DNA from: Microplitis mediator
Taxonomy: Eukaryota > Arthropoda > Insecta > Hymenoptera > Braconidae
DNA: 64,000 bases
Direction: 5' to 3'
Assembly (NCBI RefSeq): GCF_029852145.1
Contig: NC_079975.1
Location: 2,728,001 to 2,792,000 of the forward strand
Position numbers and translations under genes: made by a program. This document shows, piece by piece, positions 29,291 through 40,547 of the stretch (the stretch's first letter is position 1; each line of letters begins with the position of its first letter). The notes beneath the pieces were generated by a model. That model was given only the letters and a program-made list of their open reading frames with translations. It did no database searches and was not told where the DNA came from.

Positions 29291-30586
29291 CCATCAGTTG
29301 GTCGTCGAAAATTCAAAAAACTAGGAGATGGCTGAGGATGCCCTGCAACCAAAAAAAGACCAACCAACAATTTTCTACAACCAGAAATGAGTAATATCGC
29401 AACCACATAATTACTTATCTTATAATTAATAATAAAAATAATAGTAATAAGAGAGAAACCAATGGAACGTTTAGCTATGGCAGCATTACGCTTTTGTTAT
29501 TAAATAAAATAAATTTATTTATTATTGCTATAGATAAATACACGACAATTTACTCTCTCTCCACTACTCTTCATCATTAATGTATCAATTAATAACAAAA
29601 ACAAATACAATACATTAATCAATACATTAACAGCGAAGTCTGATCGACTTTTGTCGAAAATTTAATTTTTAAATATTTATAATTTATTAAATTATCATTT
29701 AAATAACAGAAAAGCTACTTAGATCTATCGTATCACTGGGAAGTTATTAATTTTTTTTTATTATTTAATATTAAATAATTTATTTATTAATTATTTTGTT
29801 TCTCTCTTTTATATGCAAGGATTAGTCTTATAGTTTTCAGTCACTCAATTTATATTTTTAAAAATTAGTGACTTTGATTATTTAGCATAAGTTTTAGGTA
29901 CAAGTTTATTATTTTATTCTCGAGAACAACCACGTTAGAATTTTTTAGTTTTTTTTATTACTATATAATAGTTTACCAGGAGATTTTTTAAATACAGCCG
30001 ACTACGTCATAAGCCTGGTCCAGGTGACGAATGGGAAATTTTTAGAATTTCAGTCTTCCCACCGTGCGTAGTTTTGTTCCGACTACCCGTTATAAGCCTG
30101 TGTTTATTTTATATAATTTTAAACGTCATATTAACATTTTGTTACACGCGAGTATCCCGATTTTCCTGGTGCTTATGGCGCTAAAATAAATACTTATCTT
30201 TTTAGACAAATAATAATTATAATTACGGTATTGATTACAAAAATAATTAAAATAATAATTTTATTGATCAACTTAATGCTCAATAAAACTTTTAAATTGT
30301 AACAGAAGCTTTTAATATAATTCATCATTACAATTATCAACAATAAATTATATTTTACTTACTAATTATTAAATTATCATCCGCGAAACATAGACAGTAA
30401 ATTTTCATCATTAATTTGTCTATTTTTCCTGTTGTTGGTTTATAATTTTGAGAATTTTAACGGAGGCTTATAACGCCCGGGTAAAAAAAAATGTCGTTCA
30501 TAATAAATTTGGGTTTGAATTTCATAACGAAACTCAGATCGTGATACAAATATGACTTTTATCATGAATTTGCTCAAACTTTTCGT

Positions 30587-31121
30587 CTACACGGAAAAAA
30601 ATAGTAGTGGCAACTCTCTGGGATAGTACTGAGTATTTTCTGTAAAAAAAAAATTTCAGAAAGTACTGTATGATATCTAGACTGTATCCACTACTATCTA
30701 AACTATATCTACTACTGTAAGGGATAGTACTCAGTACTATCCAGAGAGTAGTGGATATAGTCTAGATAGCATACAGTACTGTCTGAAATTTTTTTTTACA
30801 GAAAATATTCAGTACTATCCCAGAGAGTAGCCACTACAGTCGAACTCCATTAACTCAGATTCCATTATCTTGGAACTTCTCCTCAATCTTGACCCCCACT
30901 ACGAGCTGCGCAGTCTCCCACCCGATACTATATATTTGTATGACTCTGTCTATATTTATCTACATATCATTCATGTAGATGTAAGAGCGCATGCGTCATA
31001 GTTTCCTTTTAAGGAAGAAGGGGCATCCGTTAACTCGGAAATTACAAGAAATTTTCGTTCCTCCGTGAACTAACCGTCCGAGTTAATGGAGTTCGACTAC
31101 TATTTTTTTTTTTCCGTGTAG
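30587..31121. mobile_element. CTACACGGAAAAAAATAGTAG hairpin, nested in the 1.6-kb element
   Basis: Left CTACACGGAAAAAAATAGTA and right ACTATTTTTTTTTTTCCGTG are inverted. The left part (30600-30838) is itself a palindrome of GATAGTACTGAGTA and CCACTACTATC words. A further element interrupts it at 30837. Confidence 0.65.
30837..31097. mobile_element. CAGTCGAACTCCATTAACTC element, innermost of three nested
   Basis: Left CAGTCGAACTCCATTAACTC and right GAGTTAATGGAGTTCGAC are inverted, and TA lies on both sides. The ends resemble pogo/Tigger-type insect elements. The interior contains a GCGCATGCG motif near 30990. Confidence 0.65.
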
Positions 31122-32303
31122 TAAATCAGTATCAATTCTAAAATTAATTTATTACGTCTTTGAACTGGACTTGGGATGACGGAAAGAAACTTGACTGACT
31201 TTTCACTGAATTAAATCTTTTGTCAAATTTATCGACTCAGAAATTACCACGAACTTCTTCTATCTAGTACTTGAGTTACGGAAATAAGTTTCAATTGTAA
31301 AATTAATTTAGTGAATGAACCGGATCACTTGGATTTAAATTTTACTGTCATATTTTTGACGTTATTAAAGTTCTTGATACAAATTCATGATGAAAGTCAT
31401 AGTTGTGTGACGACCTGAGTTTCGAGATAAAATTTATCTAAATTCATTATGAACAATAATTTTTTTACACGGGCGGGCTCTGGTACGAAACTCATTAGAG
31501 TTTCTTCTTAAGTGTGGGAAATTATTACGACTCAGTAACTCCCGATTGAGGGAAAGAGGCTTATGGCGGGTAGTCGACTGTATTTAATAAAACAATAAGT
31601 GCCGTATAAAAATAAAAAAATAATTTCTGAAGCCAAAATAAATTTTAAATGCAACCCGTAGTCAAATAATCAGTCAAAGAAAATGAACCGCAAAAAAAAT
31701 TGAATTCAAATCAACCCGCGAATTAAATATCTCCTGGATTTATTACCGACAATTGCATTTTAACCAGTGATATAAATATCTAATTGTTAGACAACAGTTT
31801 ATTATAATTTATATATTTTTTTTTTATTATTATTAATTTTTAAATATTTATAAATTACGGCACATAGAAGAATATTTTTATTTTCTTTTATAATTTTTCT
31901 TGGCATTTGTCTGTCATTTATCTTTGACTTTTAATTATTATTTCTCTTAAAGTAAATTTTTGTATATAATAATATACAATATATATATTTATTATTATAA
32001 TTAATTAATTAATTAATTAATAAATTAAATTACCATTTTATTTAATCACTCGCTAATCTAGAGGTGAAAAAATAAAATAGTTTTATAGTTAAATAAAAAA
32101 AGTTATTAATTTAGTTTAAATTAGTGAGTATTGAGAAAAATATATAAATATGTGCGTGTAACTAATGTGCGCATGCTAATTTATATTGAATTTAGTAATT
32201 AATATTCCTAATAATAATAATTAAGTTTATAATGGATTGAAATATTTTTTCTTTTTTTTCGAGTACAAAAACTAAATCCTCCGTAGTAGATATATGTATA
32301 TAT

Positions 32304-32334
<31 letters not shown>

Positions 32335-32665
32335 TAGTATTATTATTATTATTATTTGAAAATACAAAAGGTACGTTTTGTTTTGTGCACTTCATGGAAA
32401 ACACAATTGATTAAATACTCAGATATTTTTTTTTGTTTTTTGTTTTTTTTTTTTACGTAAAGTTATCACAATTATATTTTAAATTGTTGCGATAATTTTA
32501 TGCGGAGTACGGAAAATACTTTTTCAGTCTAATGTTGAGATTGGAAAACAATTAATTAAAAAAAAATAATTAATCTAAAGAACTGTCATGACAAACTCAC
32601 CATTAATTTGTTTTTCTTGTTTTAATTCTTATATCCTGCTTACTTATTTATTTATTTATTTTTTT

Positions 32666-35600
32666 TTACTGATGCCTGCTAATCAGCATCGTAACAACGT
32701 CGCCAGTTGATCTTAAAATAGCAACTGCACGATCATGATCAGAATTCGAAAAATCAATTCCATCGACTTCAAGGATTTTATCACCGGGACGTAATGTTCC
32801 TTGTGCTGGTCCATCTGGATTTACTTTTGTTACTATTATTCCCTGTTTTAAAACAAATAAATAATAATTAAATGGTTTTTCATCATAAAAACTCGACCCT
32901 AGCGGATTCTAATTACAGTATTTACTGTAATTTACAGTATTCGGAAGAATAACGGCAAATTGCGATATTTTATGGCAAAGAGGCGGTAATTTATCATAAA
33001 TTTTGCGGCAATCCTGCAGTAGTTTACGATCAAAATGCGGTAATTTACCGTAAGTGTGCGGTAATATTGCAATATTTCACCGTGAACACTCAGATTTACT
33101 GCAAAATTACGGTATTTCCTGGTAAATGTGCGATAATATTGCAGTATCTCACTGTAACCATTCAGATTTACTGCAAAATTGCGGTATTTCCCGGTAAACG
33201 TTTGGTAATTCACCGCAAATTTACGGTGAAGTTCAGTATTTTATTGCAAACCCTAGCGGATCCGGATTACGGTAAATACAGTGATTTACCGTAATTTACG
33301 GTGCCTAGCAGAATTACCGTAAATTACCGTAATCTACGGCAAATTGCGGTAAGTTGCCGTAATTTGCGGTAATTCTGCTAGGTGCCGTAAAATTGCGGCA
33401 GTTTGCCGCAGATTGCGGTAATTTACGGTAAATTACCGTAATCTACGGTAATTCTGCTAGGCACCGTAAATTACGGTAAATCACTGTATTTACCGTAATT
33501 CGGATCCGCTAGGGAATGTGCGGCAATATTTCAGTATTTCACCGTAAACACTCAGATTTACTGCAAAATTACGGTATTTCCTGGTAAATGTGCGGTAATA
33601 TTGCAGTATTTCACCGTGAACATTCAGATTTATTGCAAAATTACGGTATTTCCCGGTGAGAGTTTAGTAATTCCCCGCAAATTTACGGTAAAGTTCGGTA
33701 TTTTTACCACAACTGTGCGGTAACATTGCAGTACTTCACTGTAAGCATTCAGATTTACTGCAGAATTACGGCATTTTACTGTAGTGGGAAATATTGCGCT
33801 ATGTTACGGTAAAAATGCCGCGAATTGCGGTAAATTATCGTAATTTACCGTAGAATTACGCTCTTTTGCAGTACGATACGGTATTTCCGGTCAAATTTCG
33901 GTAGTTCGCCGCAAATTTACGGTAAAGTTCAGTATTTTTACCACAGATGTACGGTAACATTGCAGTACTTCACTGTAACCATTCAGATTTACTGCAAAAT
34001 TATGACATTTTACCGTAGAGTGAAATATTGCAGTGTTACGGTAAAAATACTGCGAACTTGCCGTAGAAATACAGATCCGCTAGAGAGCTTAATTTTTTAA
34101 ATCAATAAAAAATAATAAACTGCGTAAATAAAACATAAATCTTACAGTTTGATTTCCTGCTAAGCCCCCGGCAATACTAAAGCCAAGTCCAGGATTTTTT
34201 TTAACTTTAACTGGTATCTGAAATGAAAACAAAAAATAAATAATTCCATTATCTACAAATTAAAAATAAAAAATTACCAAAAAATATGAATTACCACATT
34301 AACATTTTTATGCTGACCAAACATCCACTTTATTTTCGATTTAGATTTATAAATATCAGACCCACTATTATTTAATGAATAATTAATATTATTAGACATA
34401 GACATAGAGACAGATACAGGAGTGCTACGACCTGAGTTATTTTTATCACTGTGTAATTCAATTGAATTATCAAGTGAGGGGGTGTAAACATGCATGTCAG
34501 TTTGTTGCGACGGAGGCTGGTGAGTGACTGGTGAAGGTGACATTTCATCTTTATTGCCATTGAATCTCCACGAGCGATCCGAGTGTCGGAGCTGATTGTG
34601 ACCTGACGATAACGGGCTGCGATATTTTCTACCAGTGATTGGCGAGGTCGGCGTGTTGATGTCGCTTTGAATTTTATCACGATATCTGTCGTAGTCATCT
34701 TGACTTGAATAAACATTTCTCTCATTAATCGATACCGAATCATTGTCCGACAGGGAAATAGAACAATCGGGATTTTTAATACTACGCATTATCGGTATCC
34801 TACTGGGTTTGTCTTCGCGGAATATAAAATTGCGGTTGTCTTGATCATTAACATTAATAATTGATGACGTGTCGATGATACTGCTGGTACCATCGACAAC
34901 ATCATCATTGTTATTGCTATTGCTGCTCATGTTCATCAAACGTTTGTCTTTACTCCTAAATGAATTCGATAAATGATTGTCATTATGGTACGGAATTAAT
35001 CCTCCTCTACCACAATCTCCAATTCCGCCTCCTCCGATTCCTCTGCCATCAGCATCAGCGTCAGCATTAAGACGATTCAGTTGTTGGAAAAACGCGGCCT
35101 GCTTTGAAAAAGCCGCGGCAATGTGATAAGGCGGTGGCGCTAATGGGATTTCAGTGCCCGGTTTACCCAGAGACTCAATCCCGTTAGAGTCAGTGGGACT
35201 TTTGTAAGCCTCCGCGAGCTTCTCGGACTCGACGATCTTGGCGGTGTTTGTCCGCGAGTACTCCTCGGGTTTCCAAGTCGAGCTCACGTAGTCCGCAATC
35301 GTCGGCGGTCGCGAGAGACTCTCGTTAGTTTGCGGGTTACGGATGCACTTGGCTTCGCGGATTTCCGGTGACTTTTCCAGTGCCAGCACTGGACGACTTT
35401 CTTCAGAGTAATCTGGACTCGGGCCGTCAATTTGGTTCGGCTGAATGTTACTTGGATCTCTTGATACTAAATAAGAGTTCTGTAATAAATATAGTAATTA
35501 AAATTATTTTTAATTTGTATTTATTGTTCATATTTTTTAAAAATTTCGTATATTATTTATATACTTCGTGGTATGAGTTGTGGTTTATGCTGCTGATCAT

Positions 35601-38600
35601 CGGCACTGCTTTAGCTACAACAGCTTCTTTGATCATTCCTTCTCGTTCCATATGAATCTGAATAAAAAATTATTTTATTTCATTTTTTAAAATTCATTAC
35701 ATCGGTTAAATTTTTTTTAAGTCGAGCTGTCACTTAATTTTAAAAATCATTTAAAAAAAAGCCATGGAAGTAAAATTTACAAAATTTCGAATTTCCATAA
35801 AATCGACAAAAATTCTCAACTAAAAATGTTTATTTTCTACAAATTATAAAAAATTCTGGTCAAATTTTTTAAAAATACATGACCAATTCAGTAATTAAAT
35901 TTATACTGTCTACTAAAAAATTTAAAAAAGAATTTTTAATATTCATGACATCGGTAAAATTTTTTTTTTTTTAATCGAACTGTCACTTAATGAAAAAATT
36001 ATTCAAAAAAATAGCAAGCCATGAAAATAAAATTTTGTAAATAATTAATTTCCATAAAATCGACAAAAATTACCATAAAAATTATTTCCAAATTTACGAC
36101 AACAAAAAAAAACGTATAGGAAAATTTTTCAAAAATACTCTATAGCAAATTAAATTAATTTTCTATCGTTTACTAAAAATAGATTTAAAAAATTAGATAC
36201 TTACTCTTTGATCGTGTATAGATTGATGATGAAGATTACGCGCATGTCGAGCCAAATTACGAAGCTCTTTAGGATACGGGGTAGGTGCACGATGTAGTTG
36301 TCTCGGGACCTCTGTTTCTAATTCCGTGGCAAAACAAATTCTCCTTCCAGTCCCGACAATTGAACCGGAAATTGGTCCCACTGCTTGCTCCATTTCTATA
36401 TAATTTAAACACAAACCCAAACCCCAGATAAATAAAACTAATACCATAAATAAATAAAAATGATCTTTTACCAAATAACAAAACCTCGTTTTAAATTATA
36501 CTTTACCCTTTCATTCCTCATCCACCACCTCACTCTCAACTAGCAGCGTAACATTTTAAAATTAATCAACCGAGTCTTCAAGAATTTCTTATAACACCAA
36601 TAAATACAAGTATAGACTTACGTTCAAGTTCCTTACGTTGTTTCTGAGGTAACATAAAGCAACTCAGCACCATCATGTCTTCCTCGTGATTGAACTCCTG
36701 CTGCAGAGGCACCAGCGGCTGGCTCTGATTGTCGCTCAGCCAAAGAGCTTTTAAATTATTCAAGTTAAGCATCGACACCGGCAGAAATTGTATGCAATTA
36801 TTTACGAGATTCAAAACACAGAGCGATGACAAGTGTCCTATTTCCGGTGGCACACTCGTTATATTATTTGACCGCAATGACAACAGTGACAGCGCACTGC
36901 AGCTCCCTAACTCCGGTGGTATCGAACGCAAATAATTATTATCCGCGTTCAGGCAATGCAACTTACGGAGTAAACCTATCGAAGACGGCAAATATTCGAG
37001 AAAATTTTTAGTTACTATCAACTCTTCTAAGCTCGACATCTGTCCAATATCATCTGGCAGTGAATTTAATTGATTATCGTCTATTTTTAATGTTACTATT
37101 GTACGTAAATAACAGAGCGAGTCGGGTAACTGAAGAATTTCATTTGAGGAAAAATTAATAATTGAGATGTCGCGCCAGCCTTGAATTTCAGCTGGCACGC
37201 TGTCGACAGAGTTCATCGTGCAGTCAAAGTGATTTAGACGGTACAGCTGCTCGATGTTTGGAGGAATACGTCGTATATCATTACCGTCAATCCACAGTTC
37301 GGTTAAATTTGTTAAATCACCGACAACTTCTGGCAACTCGGTGAAATCGTTATTCCCGATATCGAGACGCTGGAGATTTACGAGACGACTCATTGATTTT
37401 GGCAGGGTCATCATATTGTTTTCACGTAACTCAAGTGTTTTTAATGCTGATAGTCTTCCGAAATTTGCTGGTAAGTACTCTATGTATGCGTCATTTATAT
37501 ATAACTCACGCAGTCCTGTTATGTGGGTTATTGCCTCGGGAAAACGCTCGAAGGGATTTACGCTCAGGTCTATTGACCGTAAATTTTTGCATTCTTTTAT
37601 ATTGTCCGGTAGCTCTTTTATGCCTGAAAATTTTAATAATTATTATTTTAATTTATGATTTTTTGATAAATAAATGGAATATTTATTTTTAAAACTGAAT
37701 TAAGAATAAATTTAAATATCTGTCTAGCCAATTTAAGGTGATACTGAAATTAGCCGATGTCTAATAATTTTTGGATTTCTTAAAACACGATAAATTATAA
37801 AAAAAAATATTTCAAAAAATTGCACTTGTAGTCTTTTAAATTTTCTACATGTGCATATTTTTAGTTTTTTTTTTTTCGAATTTAATTGTCTTAAAAAAAT
37901 CCAAAAATTTTTAATTGTCTGCTAACTTCAGGATCGTAATTTAAGACCAATGGAATAGAACGGATTTTAAATAATTAATTCTGTCAACTAAATAATTTCC
38001 TGACTTTGATTCTGTTAGAATTGCAGGCATCAAAATAATTAATTGAGATGACAGTTAAATTTTTCGATGCGCTATTGGTCTTAAATTGAATCATTCAATT
38101 GGCTAGAGTTTTAAATTCTAGGCATGTTTAAATTTAAATTATAAAAAATATGTGCGGAATAAAAAACGATTTCAGATTCTGATGACAGTCAACCTCATCG
38201 TAGTTTGAAATTTTTTTATTTCATTCCTTGTCACACAATTCACTATTTTATTTTTCTACACAGAAAAATTTTTACTTGTCCTAAGAAATTTTTTGCATTA
38301 AGAATTAAAAATTTTATTGAGCCAAGAAAAAATTTCTAGTCTTAAGAAAATTTTTGTCTTCATTTCATAGTAAAATTTTTTCTTACGCCGAGAAATTCTT
38401 TTTTTTCTGTGTACAAAAAAAACTTGCGGCGGAATAAAAAATGATTTCAGACTCTGATGGCAGTCAACCTCATCATAGTTTAAAGTTTTTTTATTTCATT
38501 CCTTGTCACACAATTCACTATTTTATTTTTCTACACAGAAAAATTTTTACTTGTCCTAAGAAATTTTTTGCATTAAAAATAAAAATTTTATTAAGCCAAG

Positions 38601-39463
38601 AAAAAATTTCTAGTCTTAATAAAATTTTTGTCTTCATTTCATAGTAAAAATTTTTTTTTGCGCCGATTTTCTGTGTACAAAAAAAAATTATAAATAAAAA
38701 AAAAAATATATTTACTATTTTTACTGAGATCTAAACTCTCAAGATTAATGAGTGATGCTATGGCGGGTGGTAATGTCGTAATTTCATTGTCGCTTAACGA
38801 CAATACGCGTAATTCATGACACTGAAATAATGGCCTCGGTAAATCCTTTATCTACAAAAAAAAATAACTCCAATTAGATACTTAATTAATTAATTAATTA
38901 ATCAATTATAAGTAAAAATAAACAAGCAATCTTAAATAAAATAAATATTTGAAAGTAAAACATCTGGACCTTTAAGTAAACACTTAAATTATTAACTCCC
39001 GCATTACTTTGCAGTACAAAGTTTATAAATTAATTATTTAAAAAGTTATCTACAACTTTTACAAACTTTAAATAACCACTTCCATTAGTCTACTCCCATA
39101 AATTAATAATTAATAAATAAAATCTATCAACTCGGCTGCTATTTTAGACAAGTGCTCTACTTATTTTTAGCATTTTAATTCCTCTATCTCTACTCAGCTC
39201 TTTTTTTACCATAAATAATTCAATTAATCTAGCAAACGACTTGTTTTTTTTTATCCAGGAGTCTGATTACTCAGTTGCTAATTAAAAGAAATAATAATAA
39301 AATTTACTCTATTGGCATCAAGATAAAGCATCTCCAGTGTCCTCTCATAAATGAACACATCTGGTGGTACATCATAAAGGTTGCAATGATTGAGTTGTAG
39401 TTCACAAATGTCTTCTTCCTGTGCTCTCAAACATGCAGTGCACTGCCACCAAGAACTACCCAT
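32666..39463 (-). CDS. Lap1: LAP-family scaffold: N-terminal leucine-rich repeats and one C-terminal PDZ domain (Lap1/Erbin/densin-180 type)
   Basis: Eight coding exons on the minus strand, read from high to low: 39463-39308, 38851-38716, 37623-36622, 36395-36205, 35657-35565, 35479-34295, 34217-34146 and 32842-32666, about 1003 aa. Residues about 15-410 are some 16 LRRs of 23 residues (LPxxIxxLxxLxxLxLxxN), ending in the LAP-specific SMLNLNNLKALWLSDNQSQP motif. The middle is low-complexity, with short conserved islands RICFATE, APTPYPKELR and APPPYHIA that match Lap1-like proteins. A PDZ domain (about 922-1003) has the GLGFSIAGG carboxylate loop and an alpha-B His (SDHDRAV), so a class I ligand is expected. 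A single PDZ excludes Scribble, which has four. Such proteins sit at basolateral or synaptic membranes. Start: ATG at 39463; an upstream in-frame ATG at 39484 precedes a plausible acceptor (ttacag), so a 5' UTR exon is likely further up. Lap1 versus Erbin is not resolved. Confidence 0.9.
32897..34084. mobile_element. TTACGGTAA-word element with a younger copy of its own family inside
   Basis: Outer ends CCCTAGCGGATTCTAATTAC and CAGATCCGCTAG are inverted. The body is units such as TTTACTGCAAAATTACGGTA, several of them in tandem. At 33251-33514 lies a cleaner palindrome with ends CCCTAGCGGATCCGGATTAC and GTAATTCGGATCCGCTAGGG. It fills the intron between the two PDZ exons of the LAP gene. Confidence 0.7.
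37739..37935. mobile_element. Inverted single-unit copy of the 195-bp MITE family
   Basis: Starts GATACTGAAATTAGCCGA and ends CTGCTAACTTCAGGATC. AATTTAAG flanks both sides (37730-37737 and 37938-37945). In an intron of the LAP gene. Confidence 0.65.
38150..38690. repeat. Tandem duplication of about 276 bp including a CACAGAAAA element
   Basis: The sequence GATTTCAGA...GCAGTCAACCTCATC ... TTCCTTGTCACACAATTCAC occurs twice, 276 bp apart (GTCAACC at 38187 and 38463). Each copy ends with a CACAGAAAAATTTTTACTTG ... TTTCTGTGTA element. In an intron of the LAP gene. Confidence 0.7.
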
Positions 39464-39532
39464 TTCACATACGTCTGTAATCATAATAATTTAATAAATT
39501 ATTTATTTATTAATTAATTAAACTAGGCCTGA

Positions 39533-40310
39533 GGTAGAGGTACCGTTTTTGGCCACTGATTTTTTTTTCTGAGTACCTTCGTTATTAAAATTCTTAAAAT
39601 TTGTGAGATTATTGAGCATCATTCCAAGAATATTCTGATAAATTTTCATAAAAAAATATTAGAAAATAAGCGGTAGTGGGGAGAGACGAGTCACTTAAAA
39701 AAAAGTCTCCATGCTGTAGGCAGGATAACTCATGACTGCCTCATCTGAAATAAAAAAACCAAAAAGATTTCTTTAGTACACAAATTTATCTTGGATTTGA
39801 ACGAAGGATTTTTTTTTTCAATAACTACTTATTTTTTAATTAAACAAAAGGATCGATTTTTGGCAAAAGTCAGTTTTGATTGCACCTTTACCAAAAATTC
39901 GAATGAATATTTTATTTATTCCTTCGTTCAAATCCGAGATAAACTTATGTACTAAAGAAATCTTTTTGGTTTTTTTTATTTCAGATAAATCAGTCATCCC
40001 TGGTGGAAATTTTTCGGACTTTACTCTGAAAAACTGAAAAAGTCTTTAGAACTTTAGAACTGAGTTTTGCAGAGAAAATTCCGAAAAATTTTCACCAGAG
40101 ATGAGTTATCCTGTCTACATGAGGACTTTTTTTTTAAGAGACTCGTCTCTCCCCACTACCACTGGCTTATTTTTCAATATTTTTTTATGAAAATTTAGTA
40201 GAATATTCTTGAAATGATGCTGAATAATGTCACAAATTTTAAGAATTTTAATAACGAAGGTACTCCGAAAAAAAATATCCTCTTTTTTTTTGTATCTCAG
40301 ACCCCTTTGC
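39533..40310. mobile_element. 780-bp hairpin element upstream of the first LAP coding exon
   Basis: Arms of about 200 bp (about 39569-39775 and 39960-40270) mirror each other: GTACCTTCGTTATTAAAATT / AATTTTAATAACGAAGGTAC, GTAGTGGGGAGAGACGAGTC / GACTCGTCTCTCCCCACTAC. The extreme ends are eroded. No ORF. Confidence 0.7.
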
Positions 40311-40319
40311 TCCTCAAAA

Positions 40320-40512
40320 AAATTTTATAAATTCATTCTTTATGTACGCGATGACAGTTAATTTTTTTAATTCATTAGAAGACAATTTAATTACCGTACT
40401 ACGATGAAAATTTTTTTTTCTTTTATACTTTTTTATTAATTAAAATATTAAATGTCAAAAAATAGAGCAGTGGCCACAAATGCAACTTCTACCCTAACTG
40501 TCAATTATTATT

Positions 40513-40547
<35 letters not shown>

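Larger units (their letters stand above)
29995..31580. mobile_element. 1.6-kb element with CAGYCGACTAC ends and TA flanks (pogo/Tigger-like), no ORF
   Basis: Left CAGCCGACTACGTCATAAGC and right GGCGGGTAGTCGACTG are inverted, each bordered by TA, as in Tc1/mariner-pogo elements. Internal copies of CGACTACCCGTTATAAGCC and its complement occur near 30090 and 30465. No transposase frame is visible, so it is non-autonomous. It contains two further nested elements. Confidence 0.6.
27190..32665. other. Intergenic region between DBT and the LAP gene (convergent 3' ends)
   Basis: No coding ORF. It holds the 3' UTRs of DBT (plus strand) and LAP (minus strand), the CAAGAAAATTTT element, a 547-bp hairpin, a three-level transposon nest, (TTAA)n near 32000 and (AAT)n near 32310-32358. 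The remainder is plain A+T-rich DNA. Confidence 0.6.
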
